In this document: positions 12,000 to 24,162 of the stretch, piece after piece | Numbering within the stretch: the first letter of the stretch is position 1 | Layout: every line of letters begins with the position of its first letter | From: Marchantia polymorpha subsp. ruderalis | Taxonomy: Eukaryota; Streptophyta; Marchantiopsida; Marchantiales; Marchantiaceae | Length of the DNA stretch: 64,000 nucleotides | Direction: 5' to 3' | Assembly: GCA_037833965.1 (NCBI GenBank) | Contig: AP031357.1 | Coordinates: 14,466,001-14,530,000, forward strand | The notes under the pieces: model-generated | The model's database searches: none | Told to the model about the DNA's origin: nothing | What the model saw: the letters and a program-made list of their open reading frames with translations, nothing else | Position numbers and translations under genes: made by a program

Positions 12000-14900
12000 C
12001 CGGTGACGTCTTCGGGCGTCATGTACTGGTGCTTCACACAAAGTGAGATTGCAGAAGATTCACTTCCTCCTTTAATTGGGATATACTTTTTTATGTGTCC
12101 CTGTAAGTTGCCATGGACTCTTCCACTCGTGGATTCATGCCTGGCCCCAAACTACGTGTTGTCCAATGAGGTCGTCCCCAAAAATTTGGACGGGTGTTGA
12201 AATGCAAAGTGGGCGTCAAGACAGCAGCCGCTTTTACTCCTCATTTTTACTCCTCATGTTCTCCACTTCACAACTGCAAGTGACATTCTTCGCATCCCTC
12301 TCTCATGAAGTGGTCCATCTGATGAGCTTGACAGCTGTGCGACTGCGTGTCTTGCTCTTCTTCGTCTGGTCCTCGCCCCTCGTTTTACTTTTCCTCTCCG
12401 TCTGCTCTCGGAATCTCGCTCGTTTATGTTCTGCCTGTCACTAGTTGCTCCCACCATAATTAAATGTATTCAATTGACTCCGACCTCACGTAATAGAATA
12501 ATTGTAAAATTGAAATATCCTGTATCAAGAAGAAATCATCTCTGCATGTGTCTAAATTAGACAAACGTCGATTGGCCTACAAGTGTAAGTAATTAAAATG
12601 CATTCCATGGTTTTGGCTTTTCACCAGGCCCCGTTTTATTTTAATTGTGTGGGTACATCCGTGACTTCAGACTGATCTGAATAGTGTAACACAGATTGTC
12701 GGGAACAGGATGTCCAACATTAGGACAGCTTTTGTTCTGAGTTAGATATAGAAGACGTATACCAGGTAATTTAGAACAGACACATTAAAGTTAGCTGGAT
12801 GGTACACACATTTATATGAAGACCATTTCGAGTTAGATTGTTTTTTCTAGGCGAAAGTGTTCATGCAGAAAAAATTATCTGTATGTTTAAAATGAGAACT
12901 GTTTTTTTAGTTTTTTGCTCAATCATATCGTCGCTACTTTTTTTTTTCCTATCTTATCATTACCGTCATGGCCTTCTCTTTGCCTTAGAGATATATCGCA
13001 TATATACAGTACCCTTAATACATTCTTTGGTTACCTTGGCGAACTACTATAGATCCAATGATTTTGGCAAGCACTAGTTCAAAATCACATCCTATATTAA
13101 TAGTAGTTTGAATTTTTGACTCAGTTCTATATTCTTTTGTATTGCACATATTCCGTCATTCATGACATGTCAAGTACATCGAAAATATGAATTGGATGAA
13201 ACATAGAAACACATGTGCATCAACAATCTAATCTGTTCGTAAAAAGAGCTCCTCTTTATACTTCCTTAAATGTTTAGCTGAAAAACAAAATATCATCCTT
13301 TTAGATTTACGTGGGATCATCGTGTACAAAAATGTCATTTTTTTATCCTGAATTTGATTAGAAAACTAATGTACATCAAAACTGCATTTGAAGGTCGGTT
13401 ATAACACCTGGTTGAATGTAACTGTCATTCGGCAGCACAAAAGAATGAATTTTGATTTACGTGACAAAGGTACTTGAAATGTTTAGGGGTGATGAAGGAT
13501 AATACCGGATCGGAGGACTCGATATGATTCTTTGCGGGAAGAAAACAAAGCCTTGATCTCAATACAAGTGATCATGCATACTTGAATCCATGTAAGAATG
13601 TTACATCTTACATGGATCAGACTATACAGCAGATTGGATTCAAAGATTTGGTTCACATGGGTCCGATTATGAACTAAAGCATACTTCAAGCACGGCCATC
13701 CTTGACATTGATGGCCCTGGTTGATGGTGTTCATGTTGGGACAAATGCAGATACGGAGAGACTTGCATCAAGTGTAATTTGATAGACGGAGAAGTCTGGA
13801 GCTGGTTAAGAACTTTTTGTTAAATGATCTCTCTTGCCATTGGAACATGCAACGTAAGGGTCAATTCCATCCCATTACCAAGTTTCACAACAGATCTTGA
13901 ACAGTTTCGTGATATTTTTGATTGGGCTGATGTTTTTAGCGGGCACAATTAATTGAAATTAATTAAGAGGTCGTCAATACAACAGCAATCAAGGTCCAAC
14001 TGCCACATGTTCCAAGACAACACTAGGATTGAAACTTGACATCCATTCAAAGTATGGGATCTCTTTCAACCTGTGAAGATCTTTTATGTGCAATGGAAAA
14101 CCAATCGAACTGCACCGTACCAAAGAAATTCACCATCGGTACGGTATAACTACACCAGAGCATGAGTCACTGACATGCCCTACTTTTCCATGAGACGTCT
14201 GCTAAACCTAAGCGCTTTTGCGCCTACGGATGTGATGTCCTGCCTCTCCAGAATGTTTTCACTTCAGTTCACTGATAAGATTCTATCCCCATTCTCACAG
14301 TTGACATTTGAATCTGTTCTAGGACATTGTCACTAGGATTAAGTGTCTACATGGAAAGTTTGCCAGTAAAGTCTCCCAATTCTTCCTCGAATTTGACCTT
14401 CCTCTTGGGAGATAGAGGCGCTCCCTGGTCCTCGACATCAGAAGAAATTGTGGTCCTTTGGCCTCGTCTATCAAGGCTGCGTTGCAATGCGGCTTCCAAC
14501 GACGGGGCATCGTTAGCCCTTCGCTCTTGTATACTGCGGGAACCGGTAAGCGGCTCGGTATTCCACGCATAGGCTACCGGCTGGAGGCCCGGCCGGTGAT
14601 CTTTTGCTGGATCGAATGTAGTCATGCCTCGTGTATGTTGCCAATCCACGAGGCAAACATCTCGAAATCCGATCGAACTTGAGCGCAGATGATATTCCAC
14701 TTCTTGGAATACAGGCCGACGATTATGATTCCTACTTAACACTCTGATCACCAAAGGAATCTAGAGATATTCAATATTTTGTATTTTATTATGAGATCGG
14801 ATGGCAGCCAACTTAATTTTTAAAAGTAATCACAGCTGCTGTAGGCTCACGCAACAGGCGTCAGTGCATCACTTTGGCTCGAGAACCGCCTACCTCACAC

Positions 14901-15360
14901 CAAAAAGACTCGGCTTGCAAAACCTCTTTTGGACGGCCGCCGGCCTTTCAACATCGCACCGAATAATAACCGTCCATCCTCTTCCGTGCACGACACAGAC
15001 GGAGAGACGAACGGTGCACACACCACTCTACTTGCATTACTCGCTCCGTTGAGGAAGTCGTCCAAGTCCGTTTCTGGGATGTGAAGTGGGCCGTTCGGTC
15101 CGAAGACTCCGAACACATCATTGACCCGCTGAAGGTCGACGTACATAAATGAACGGATTCCGTACTGGATTCGGTGTCGGGTCCATCATGGGGCGATGGA
15201 TAGGGATGGACGGACGGACAGACGGACTGGGAGTTCCCTTCAATTAGGGACGGATGGTACATCCGGAAAAACGGAGGTTCAGGCCCTCGGCGATCTTATC
15301 AGGAATGGGCAGCGCTCTGTCTGTCATCATCAGGAGGGCAGGGGAGGGGAGGATGTACTA
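12000..15360. other. Intergenic upstream of the PHR1-like gene
   Basis: No supported gene. 12.5-14.3 kb is AT-rich. 14.3-15.3 kb is richer in GC and has a minus-strand open frame (14754-14347, TTG start, hydrophilic, ending ...EEELGDFTGKLSM) that could be an exon but has no recognised motif or clear splice sites. Confidence 0.35.
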
Positions 15361-15362
15361 CA

Positions 15363-15370
15363 GTATATCC
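15363..15370 (+). promoter_or_regulatory. P1BS-like site (GNATATNC)
   Basis: GTATATCC fits the P1BS consensus GNATATNC, the palindromic site bound by PHR1-type MYB-CC factors. It lies 24 bp before a TATA-like element and upstream of a gene encoding exactly such a factor, so autoregulation is possible. The consensus is short, so a chance match within 2 kb is quite likely. Confidence 0.3.
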
Positions 15371-15393
15371 TGTTATGCTGTTCCATCCGAGAA

Positions 15394-15401
15394 TATAAAT
15401 A
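15394..15401 (+). promoter_or_regulatory. TATA-like element
   Basis: TATAAATA within GAATATAAATATAAG, just before the GC-rich leader of the PHR1-like gene. It is a plausible core promoter, though the distance to the start codon (1.76 kb) implies a very long leader or a second start site nearer the gene. Confidence 0.35.
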
Positions 15402-15638
15402 TAAGTGCGGGATATTTGATTTTGTCATCTAAAATTGGCACTGGCTCCACTTAGAGTTCCGTCAACCTCCACCATCCAGTTAATAATCCAGAGTCCAAGA
15501 GTGGTCGGGCGCGGTGAGGGAGCGTGTCCGCTAGCGCCACTTTTCACCGGCGTCCCGAAGGAATACCCTGCGCAGTCGCCGTGTGCTTGGTCTGACCCCC
15601 GGTGGACTCCGATGCCCGCAATGGCGAGCAGACGTGAG

Positions 15639-15647
15639 TTAGGGTTT
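15639..15647 (+). promoter_or_regulatory. Telo-box (TTAGGGTTT)
   Basis: Matches the plant telo-box AAACCCTAA on the complementary strand, a common element near transcription starts. Similar motifs occur elsewhere in this window (3.59, 5.89, 25.97, 40.71 kb), so it is not specific to this gene. Confidence 0.4.
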
Positions 15648-16100
15648 GTGGCCCTTGGGACGAAGAAAGGGACCACGGCTTCGGGTCGCCGCGTTGAGCC
15701 GGCCGTCGACGCGAGAGAACTTCCCCCGGCGTCCACTCGCCGGTGACGAAACCACGAACTCTCCCGGCCGGAAGCGGTCGACGTCTACGTCCACGTCAAC
15801 GAACGACGTTCCCATGCCACCTCGATCCTCCGGATCTCCGCGATCAAATCCTCCGGTCCGTACCGAGCCCCTTGCGGTAGGACAAGGCGCAGCAGCCTGG
15901 TGCCACTGCTTTCGGTCGTCCGCTCCTCCAGTCGCTTGCTTGCTCCTCCTCGTCCTCCCTCCGGACGCTCCCCTCGCATATCGAGCGACGACCGCAGCGG
16001 TCGCCGAGACAGTGACAGACGCACAGATTGCGATTGAGCGAGCGAGAGAGAGAGAAAGAGAGGCGAGAGAAGTGCAGGAAGCGGAGGACAGGGAGAAGGA

Positions 16101-16119
16101 GGGAGGGAGGGAGGGAGGG
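16101..16119 (+). promoter_or_regulatory. G-quadruplex motif in the leader (sense strand)
   Basis: Five GGG tracts separated by single A residues (GGGAGGGAGGGAGGGAGGG). Short loops make this a strong predicted quadruplex. If this stretch is in the mature mRNA it would form an RNA G4 about 1 kb before the start codon, where such structures can affect scanning. Confidence 0.6.
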
Positions 16120-17033
16120 AGAGAGAGAGGAATGGAGAGGAGAGCTCGCGGGAGAGCTGAAGGAGGTCGAGGGAAGAAGAAGCAAGGGCAGCAGCATCAG
16201 CAGCAGCAGCAGTCGGAGGAAGGCTACGAGAAGTATCGAGATACGGGGTCGAATTGGTGACAATTTTCCTGTCGGGGTAGAGGAACAGGGATTACAGAGC
16301 TTAGACGGTAGGAGGAGTTCTGCTGTTGTGGTGTGGTGATGGTTGTACGGAGCGGAGAACGAGTTGAGTTTTGATTGAGCGAGCGGTGGAGCTTTTGTTT
16401 GGTGTGAACGCGAGTTTGTGGGCGCGTCTATGTCCAGCGGTGGTCTCGTTGCCTTCGGACTACCGCTTCCGGATTGAGAGAGGGAGAGGGAGAGAGTTTC
16501 TTTCGTGGGAGGAAGAAAGTGGAGGATTGGCGACCAAGAGGAAGGGGAGGTGAACCTGTGTTAAGGAAGGGAAATTCGGGACGTGGATCTGGAGGCTTAT
16601 TGAAAAGGCAGTGAGAAAAGTTTTGGGGACAGGATAGCGGACCAGAGATACCTCCGAGCTTACACTGAGTTCGGATTGGGAATGCGCGTGGCTGGTTTGT
16701 GAGGACAGTTTACTGGATCGTACGAAGGACGCAAGAGTTTGTTGTCCGAACCGGAGAAGCTGTCCATTGTTGGAAAAGAGTGTGGCTTGTTTGTTTTAGG
16801 AGTGTATTTTTATGTGACAAGGCGAAGAGTGAGGCTCGAGCTGAAGTTACGAAGCCGGAGGAGGGTCTATTAATCCGGGAGTGTCGAACGGATCGAGTTT
16901 CTTGAAGGAAGGCTCCTGAAAGCGTAGGCCCGGTTGGTATTGTCTCGTACTTGTGAAAGGAATGAGAAGCAGTGGATTGAGTGAGCTGTGTTCTAAGTTC
17001 TAGCGTAGGTTGCGGAGGTTCAGGAAAAGGCTC

Positions 17034-17162
17034 ATGTTAGGAGATTTTGCAAAAGTTTCAACCTCCTCGTGTCGAAAATCAGGACTTTCAGGCGATGGAG
17101 ATTTGAGACACTTTCGGTTGGTTTCACTGCCAACGCAGACACTGGGACAGGTCCAGTATTGA
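17034..17162 (+). promoter_or_regulatory. Upstream ORF, 42 codons, stop overlapping the main ATG
   Basis: ATG at 17034 opens MLGDFAKVSTSS... and runs 42 codons to TGA 17160-17162. The last base of that stop is the first base of the main ATG (TGATG). A ribosome translating it would finish exactly on the main start, an arrangement suited to termination-reinitiation. A second, four-codon uORF (MEI, stop) is nested at 17095-17106 in another frame. Assumes no intron or downstream transcription start removes it. Confidence 0.5.
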
Positions 17163-20100
17163 TGCACTGGGTGACGAGAACGGAGTCTCAAAGGCCTGCT
17201 GGTCCTCCGTCTGATGTCATGCATAGACAAAAGGTTCAAAACTGGCAGCCCTCGCAGTTCAATGCGCCGCCAATTCCTCCATGTGGGAACCCCCGCTTCG
17301 ACCACACAGTACCGGGCTCATCTGCCCCTTTCATTCATCAGCATTATGGAGGCAAACAGCCCGTCCTGGGAAATCCCCAATCTCCACCACTCTTGCAGGT
17401 TTCTGCAGGTTACATGGTTCCAACGGAAGCCCCTTCTAGACAACAAGTTTTGCATCCACAGCCGCTGGCTACATCTAATCCCCCTAGCCATTCTATCCAC
17501 AGCCAGAGCATCAGTCTTGTTCCTCCTTCTTCCAGTGCTCCGCACTCTTCTCTCTATTCACTACCCCCGCAACCCCAGTCTTCTGTAAATCCCCCTTCTC
17601 TTCACCCTCAACAGCAATACCTAGATGCGGCGCATTCAGTCCACCAGGCTGGACACTCAAAGCCGGACGTAGACGAAGAGTTCAATGATCAATTGCAGAG
17701 GTTTTTGGACTCACCTGACGGTGCGTCGAGCGACCAGATGGCCGAGTCGCCTTGTAATGAAGCTTTCGGTGCCACAGTTGAGGATGGGTGGCCATCCTGG
17801 TCGGAGTACGTTCCTGACGACAGTGGAATAGCTACTTGTTGGACCAATTTTGAACCAGGTTGCGAGTCAGGCGGGGATCCAGTTGTGCGTGTAAGTTTAT
17901 CATCAATATAATCTACGTTGATATTAGAAGGAAAAGTGGGAATCGTGGTCCCAGCACTCAGCAACTGGTACAAGATTTGGACGAAATGTAGTCGTGTACA
18001 TTTCGACATTTCGCGTTCTTTTGCTATCCTTGTACTGGCCGTGGTCGCCAGTGATGATGTTTCTGAGATGGGGAAATCTATTCAAGTTTGTGGACAGGAC
18101 ATGAGGTTTAGATACTGCTCTTGAGAGGTGTATGTGGTTGTGGCGGGAGAGTACACCCTCAAAAGTGTGCAGCTTGCGTCTTGTTTGCAGTGTCGCACGC
18201 TTGCTAACTCTCATTTTGTTGCAGACTGTCTACCAGTCTAAGGACTATCCAAGCTTAAGGCTTCCTGAAGGTGGTCAAGCTTCTGATCAGCTTCAACCAG
18301 GCGCACTTTTACAGCCTCCGAGTAGTTGTGGCCCGTCTGGAAATAGTGCTGCATCGGCCAAGCAACGACTTCGCTGGACCCCCGAACTACATGAGCGATT
18401 TGTCGAAGCTGTTTCAAATCTTGGCGGTGCCGATAGTGAGTGTCTCACTTATCACCTTGACCTTGTAGCTAGATATGTAAAAAAGTGACATGATCGAAGT
18501 CGACAACTTTTCCCAACAAGAAGTTTACAAGACTTGATTTTGATATTGTTAGCGAGGTTGCTGAATTGAGTCAACCCAATCTTTCTCATCCTTGAGGCCT
18601 AGTTTTGACTCATTGCAAGCCGTGAGTGTATCTCTTATCTTCCTATGAGATACACTCACGGTTCTGCCCTTAATTTGCAAGCAGCATTCACAATAGGGCA
18701 ATTTCAAACCGTGTGTGTATCTTTATTCTCTTTCATTGAGCCTGAAGCCTTAACCCGCCGCCCTACGGTGGGGTTTCCCGATATCAGACGGATAGTTTAA
18801 ATGTAGAATTAGAGCAGGGAGTGTGGGAAATTGGACCATTAGAGGATGCCATACCCCAATCAAATTGTCCGTTAGTGTCTGGGTTACACATCTGAGATAC
18901 ACTAGGGCGATGTTTGAAACAACCAGACAGAAGAAATACTTGACAAACATGTTCAGTTTTAAACCTCTCTAGCTCTACAGGCACAAGCGATGCCATTATG
19001 TTTTTCATGTTTTATCTGTAGGTTATTCAGATAACCTTTTTTCACATCTCCGGCTCAACATCTATTATGTTAAGTCGCAGACCTGAAGGCGTGTCTGTTG
19101 GACTTGGCATCCAAGTGTCTGTCTGTTTACAGTGTCTCGAGATGTTTCCTGTGAATAACATGCAGATTTGCCGTATGACATAGACTATCCACTTGTCTAT
19201 TATAACCACAACATATATCTATCATTTGTGTTTTGCCGAGAGTATGTCGACCAGGATGTGGAAAGCCCGCATCGTGGTCCCTACACTCTAGTTTTTTTAT
19301 GCCCGCGAAGTCAGGAGTTCTCTTTGATCACGCATGGGAAGAAGTTCTACCGAATATTTTCTGCCACGTGAACCTGACATGTTTTGAGGCACTACAAAAA
19401 AAGTTACGTCACATCTTGCGGTGACCTAGGAGATTCCTTCTAGCTATGTGTTCCCGTTTCTTCGCTGTTTGCAGTTCTTCATCTGAGCCTTGAAGGCACA
19501 ATTCGGTGCATCAATGGATGGCACATGCGAAAGTAAGAGTACCCTTCTATCCGCTTACAGCACATTCTACTCACAGATTCCGTCTTGTAATGCAGAAGCA
19601 ACACCCAAAGGTGTTCTTAGAGTGATGGGAGTGAAGGGACTCACCATATACCATGTGAAGAGTCACTTGCAGGTAACTATTGTATTTCTCTTCAATCTTG
19701 CAGTTCTTGTCTTGCATCTGCACCCAGACATGATTTGTTTGTTCTAGTTGTCTGTAAACTCACTCATTACGCATCTTTTTTTACAGAAATACAGGCTTGC
19801 CAAATATATCCCAGACAGTGTTGAAGGTAAGTTTTGCAAATTGGGTTTCGCAAGGCTCTTTCCTCGCTTAGGTACGCAGTTTCAGTAAAGTCTGTATTTG
19901 GTGGATAGATTGATACAATTTACTGCTTTCAGTCTGAAAACTGCCACCATTCAGCTAAGTTTGTACTTCTTGTTGTTACAGGGAAAACTGAGAAGAAGAG
20001 GAACCAGGACATCATACAACAACTAGATCAGACATCGTACGTCTTATTGTATTTAAGATGGTTGCTCATTTAGATTTTCTCGTTCTGAGTTTTTGTGTTT

Positions 20101-21275
20101 CCAATAAACTTCTTTCATCCGGTCTGATTTGTGATAGGTAGATGTCCCACTGAGAATCAACCTGTTATTTACTATGTATTGTGGTGAGCTTGCAGTGGAA
20201 TACAGTTGACGGAAGCCTTGCGCTTGCAGCTTGAAGTCCAAAAACGACTTCATGAACAGCTTGAGGTGAGACTGAAGGTTCTAGAATATTGTCTTCCTAC
20301 ACTTCAGCATAGAGATACTTATTTGTTTGTCTGACGTCTGTAAAATCAGATGGCTATTCCCCTAGCTTGGGTTGTGAAACCTGGTTTGTATTGTAGTCAG
20401 ATTCAACATCAGCCACTCAGTGCATTTTGCAATGAAGTTTGTCAATCAGATAGGCATTAGTGAGGTTTGTTAGGAAGTAGTACATTGATCAACTATCTGC
20501 TTCGCTTTGGCAGGTGCAAAGACATCTCCAGTTGAGGATCGAGGCGCAAGGCAAATACCTACAGAAGATTATTGAGGACCAATCCAAATTTGGTGGTGTC
20601 CTCAGTTACAAGTTGGTGCCCGCAGGGCTTTCAGACTCGGATCCCCCTGGAACGGTCTTGTTATCTGGTTCTCATCTGTCTGGAGATATTCCTTTGCCAA
20701 CAACTCTGGTCACACTTCCCGCGACAGAGAAAGGTCAGGAACAAACTGCAAGTGAACCACCACTGAAACGAAGCCGGACGGATGATTCGAACTTGTCTTC
20801 AGAAACCAAGGTGGCGATGCCGGAGCAAGTCCTGAGCGTTACAGGCAGTACAGAACCTCAACTCCTGAATGACAACCCGTCGTCAACCGTCAAGCAAGCT
20901 GTTCCCCAGGTCTTAGATACTGATCAGTCTTGCAATCCGCCATTGTTAATATCTCGCGAGAATGATTCCACTGCCTCTCCCGCCCAGCCGGACACACCGG
21001 CACAAGCTCGACAGCAGGCTGGCACTGCGGAACGTCAGGTGTTACCTGGATCTCCACCGCAAGGGATTGTAGTCAATCCGTCAAGTTCCCAAGAAGCTGG
21101 TCAAGTCGCCTCTTCAACTCAACCTTCAATTACTTCAGATACAGGCATCCGCCCAGTTGAACTCATGCCTGATGGTGGGAGCATCGGAAAATCAAGCTTG
21201 GTTGAAGCTGAAGCTGATCTAATCCCTCCCATATCTCAGGTTTCCCCTCCAAATGGGACTGTACAAGCAGAGTGA
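17162..21275 (+). CDS. PHR: PHR1-like MYB-CC transcription factor, 7 coding exons
   Basis: Nuclear regulator of the phosphate-starvation response; binds P1BS sites and is restrained by SPX proteins carrying inositol pyrophosphates (known for the family). Exons: 17162-17890, 18225-18435, 19596-19672, 19787-19826, 19982-20036, 20196-20265, 20514-21275. All introns are GT-AG and phases agree, giving 647 residues. Residues 1-243 are Pro/Ser/Gln-rich, with an acidic, Trp-containing stretch (GWPSWSEYVPDD) like the PHR1 activation region. The MYB-like domain is at about 291-345 (RLRWTPELHERF, ATPKGVLRVMGVKGLT, SHLQKYR). The coiled coil is at about 372-416 (QKRLHEQLE, QRHLQLRIEAQGKYLQ). K387, H390 and R402 match in spacing the K/H/R residues of AtPHR1 that contact SPX. 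A basic patch (PLKRSRTD, 477-484) could aid nuclear import. The start is the first in-frame ATG; the frame stays open upstream without another ATG. Confidence 0.95.
18618..18663 (+). repeat. Hairpin in intron 2 of the PHR1-like gene
   Basis: CCGTGAGTGTATCTC (18620-18634) is followed after 12 nt by its perfect complement GAGATACACTCACGG (18647-18661). The stem extends two more positions (one G-U) outside. A third, partial copy (CCGTGTGTGTATCT) follows near 18.71 kb. Too short for a typical plant miRNA precursor; more likely a small inverted duplication or the terminus of a miniature element. Confidence 0.6.
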
Positions 21276-22060
21276 TAGCTATGATTCCAAGATGTTCAAA
21301 AGCCACACTCAGAACCTCAAGCTTATTGCTGGGAAAAGCTCTGAGTGCCATTGTCCAAATGAAGATGGAGATTTCTACATTCAGTCACCTGGTGGAACTC
21401 AAGGAGCGATGTAAAGAGACAGGAAGTTGTGTCGATTTCAAAGGAAGTATAGGTCGGAGCACATTCTTTTCTCTGTGATGGCTACCCGAGTATTGCCTCC
21501 ATCAACGGTCAAGCATTCTTTTCCTGCATCCCTTCACAATATGAGATTTTTCTCGTGCTCCCTTCTGCATCTACAGGCTCACTTACGAGAATGGCTGTTT
21601 GTGCAGCACCTAACCCAACCGTGCAAATGGGCAATGATTTGACCAAGCTACAGTTAGGGATTGTTGTGTGGGGCAAATGTTTGTTGCCACATTTAATTTT
21701 TGTGATGGCAGCTACGGATGATTTTCGTCAATATGAGTTTGTGGGCAGGAGCCAGTTGCATTTGTGTATGATAATTGAGTGAAAACGTGTCAGTGGCTTT
21801 TCTTGGGTTGTGGTCCCAGTTGTTGCATTCTGCATCGGGATATATGGTTTAGTCGGATCATAACCAATCCCTTATCTGACGGGTTTACACTCATGGCAGG
21901 TGCAATTGTAGGGTAGATCTAGATGTATATTCTCGACTAGAGAATTTTGCCTTATTTAGATTCATACACTTACTTGTAAATCATTTCTGAAGTCAGTTTG
22001 TCTCACATTATATATTTGTTGTTTTAATATTTCATGCGTCTGTGTACAGTAGCAACTACT
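21276..22060 (+). other. 3' flank, probable 3' UTR of the PHR1-like gene
   Basis: Follows the stop codon directly. Composition falls to AT-rich by about 22 kb. No canonical AATAAA was seen, which is normal for plant genes, so the mRNA end cannot be placed exactly. Confidence 0.45.
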
Positions 22061-24100
22061 ATGTAGTGCTTGACATTAGTGCACTATTGAGATTATTATT
22101 CATCCATTGTGCCATACACATTTTGACTACAAACAAAGGACAGTCTATTTTGATTTTGTGTAGAAAGCTTTATTCCGGTACTCAGGTTAAGTCTAAGTTT
22201 ACCCCTTAGTCTCTACGGTTTACTGGAGATGGATCTGAGCATAGTGGGGATGGAGCACAATCTCAGAGGATTGCAGTTCTTCGAAGATTCTTGCAATTGT
22301 CGGAATTTTATATGGAAACAATTTTGCGAAAGTGAAGTTTGTCTAGCGGTATGAAGGAAGAGGTTTGAGTTGCGCGGGGTCTGTAAACCGGTGAAACGAA
22401 TTGTTCTGAACACGTGAAACTACGACATAAGTAAAGTAAAGTGAATGGCGATCAGGCTCTGTATACGAAGTATACTTTCAGGATGTTTCGATACAAGCGA
22501 ACGTAGTACTAAAGGTCACAATTGGTTCTAATCTGTAGTCTGAAAACCTTATATGTTCTGCATTAGACTAAAGACAGACTAGAAGCATCTTAGAGACGAG
22601 ATTGCTGGCTGAAATGGTAGCCGGGTAGGTGCGAGTGATTGTGTCTGGTCTTTTTATTTTATGGGCTTCGAACTTGTCGGAATACTCGGGTGTTTATTCC
22701 GATTACAGGACATTACAAGAAGGCAGTTGTTGAAAAGGCCTGCTTCATTGTCATTGACATACAAAGCCCATACCTGGATGTCAGGTCGCTGTACAAAGGA
22801 ATCGAGTGTGGGAGACCATTAAAGCATAGTAATGGTTAACTTAGAATTTTAAATGGCGTAATTTCGCGAAGTGAGTTGATGTTACGGTATCGTACTTTAC
22901 TACGTGAGATCTGTGACTAAGTTTTAAAAACTAGATTGTTCAGAAACATTTGCAGTGAACTACAGCACGAAAACTAGTTCAGCACAGGAATGGTGGTAAG
23001 GTGAGGAGACATGCATTGTTTTCCGAAAGTGATAACCGAATAGGCTATTGTTAAGTTACGAAGGGTAGTAGTCAAAATTAAGAGCTGTACTTTTACCAAA
23101 GGTCTCATCAGCCTTACCCCTCCATCGTAGGCTGTATTGTGGCCTTAGTAGCGCACGTATTTCCGAATGATAACATCTGAGACAATGACTGTCGAACGGG
23201 TTTTCAGTCTCTAGGTCTACTCGATCAGTCTACGCGTTGATTTTACTATCAAGCCTCATGGGTAGAATTTGACGCCTTGATTGATGGGTCGAGGAGGTCA
23301 TTTGGAGCTTCCTTGATCAACGAACACGTCGAGTCCACTCATAATGTGGTCAACTCCGTTTTCTTCCGTCTTCGACTGGAAGTCTTCACTGATATAGTAA
23401 CGCTGAAGCCAAGTTAGGCGGCAGTAGCGTAAAAGTTGAAGAATATGTGAATCCTAGCACGGGTGTGGAGTTATGTGTGTTCAAAGACAAATGAAAGAAA
23501 ACTAAGAAGTAATTCGGATGGAGAAATGTCACAATTCTGTGAGATCCAGTCTTAGGTTTGGATTTTAGGAAGAGATCACACGTAGTGAAAGGCTGACGAT
23601 CAACGGGGAAGAGAATGAATATAAGGTTAAGATGTATCATGTATAACAGTTGTGGAGGACTGTGTAAGCCTACATTGAAGTAAACGACTGGGAAAACTGA
23701 GTGTCGAGATTGTGCAATCAATGGCGTTCAAGCTGTGAACAGGAGATAAACTATCGGTATACATCAGACAATAACATTTCTTTCAAAGTTATACGCTATA
23801 CCTGCCCGTTACCCGTCCGAAAGTGCAATCTTGAACCTTATCCGGAATGTCCCGTACCCTGCCCGAAAAATCTTCCAGGATTTATTGAGGTTTAGTGATG
23901 AGATCGGCGGCACAAAAGACTAGATCTTCAAAACAGTAAGTCGTCCAGTTTTGACAGCTCGATTACTTACTTACTTCTTACTCATGGTGTTGTCGGCGTT
24001 TCAAAAGTTGCACTCTAATTTAGCACTCGAAGCAGGAATGGCTAAGACAGAATGAACGACTCGAGAAATGATGGGAAAGGAGGTTTGCTAAATCTTCCAC
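22061..24100. other. Intergenic, nothing assigned
   Basis: No recognisable gene or element. A short plus-strand frame near 24.05-24.17 kb (acidic, ending DDIIEDVEEILG) borders the hAT-like relic. Confidence 0.4.
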
Positions 24101-24162
24101 TAGAAGAGAAGACTGTGCTCCTTGATGACGCTGATGATATAATTGAAGATGTGGAGGAAATA

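Larger units (their letters stand above)
15402..17161 (+). promoter_or_regulatory. Long GC/GA-rich 5' leader region of the PHR1-like gene
   Basis: GC-rich to about 16.0 kb, then strongly purine-rich (GAGAGA, GGGA and CAG runs) to about 16.5 kb, then mixed to the start codon. A 204-codon frame (15646-16260) crosses it but starts at a non-ATG codon and is low complexity, so I treat it as leader sequence. A CAG-rich run lies at 16190-16213. The exact transcription start and any leader introns cannot be fixed from sequence alone. Confidence 0.5.

Noticed and set aside
15646-16260. 204-codon plus-strand open frame before the PHR1-like gene
   Set aside because: It starts at a non-ATG codon, is low complexity (RE, GG and Q runs) and lies in the purine-rich leader.
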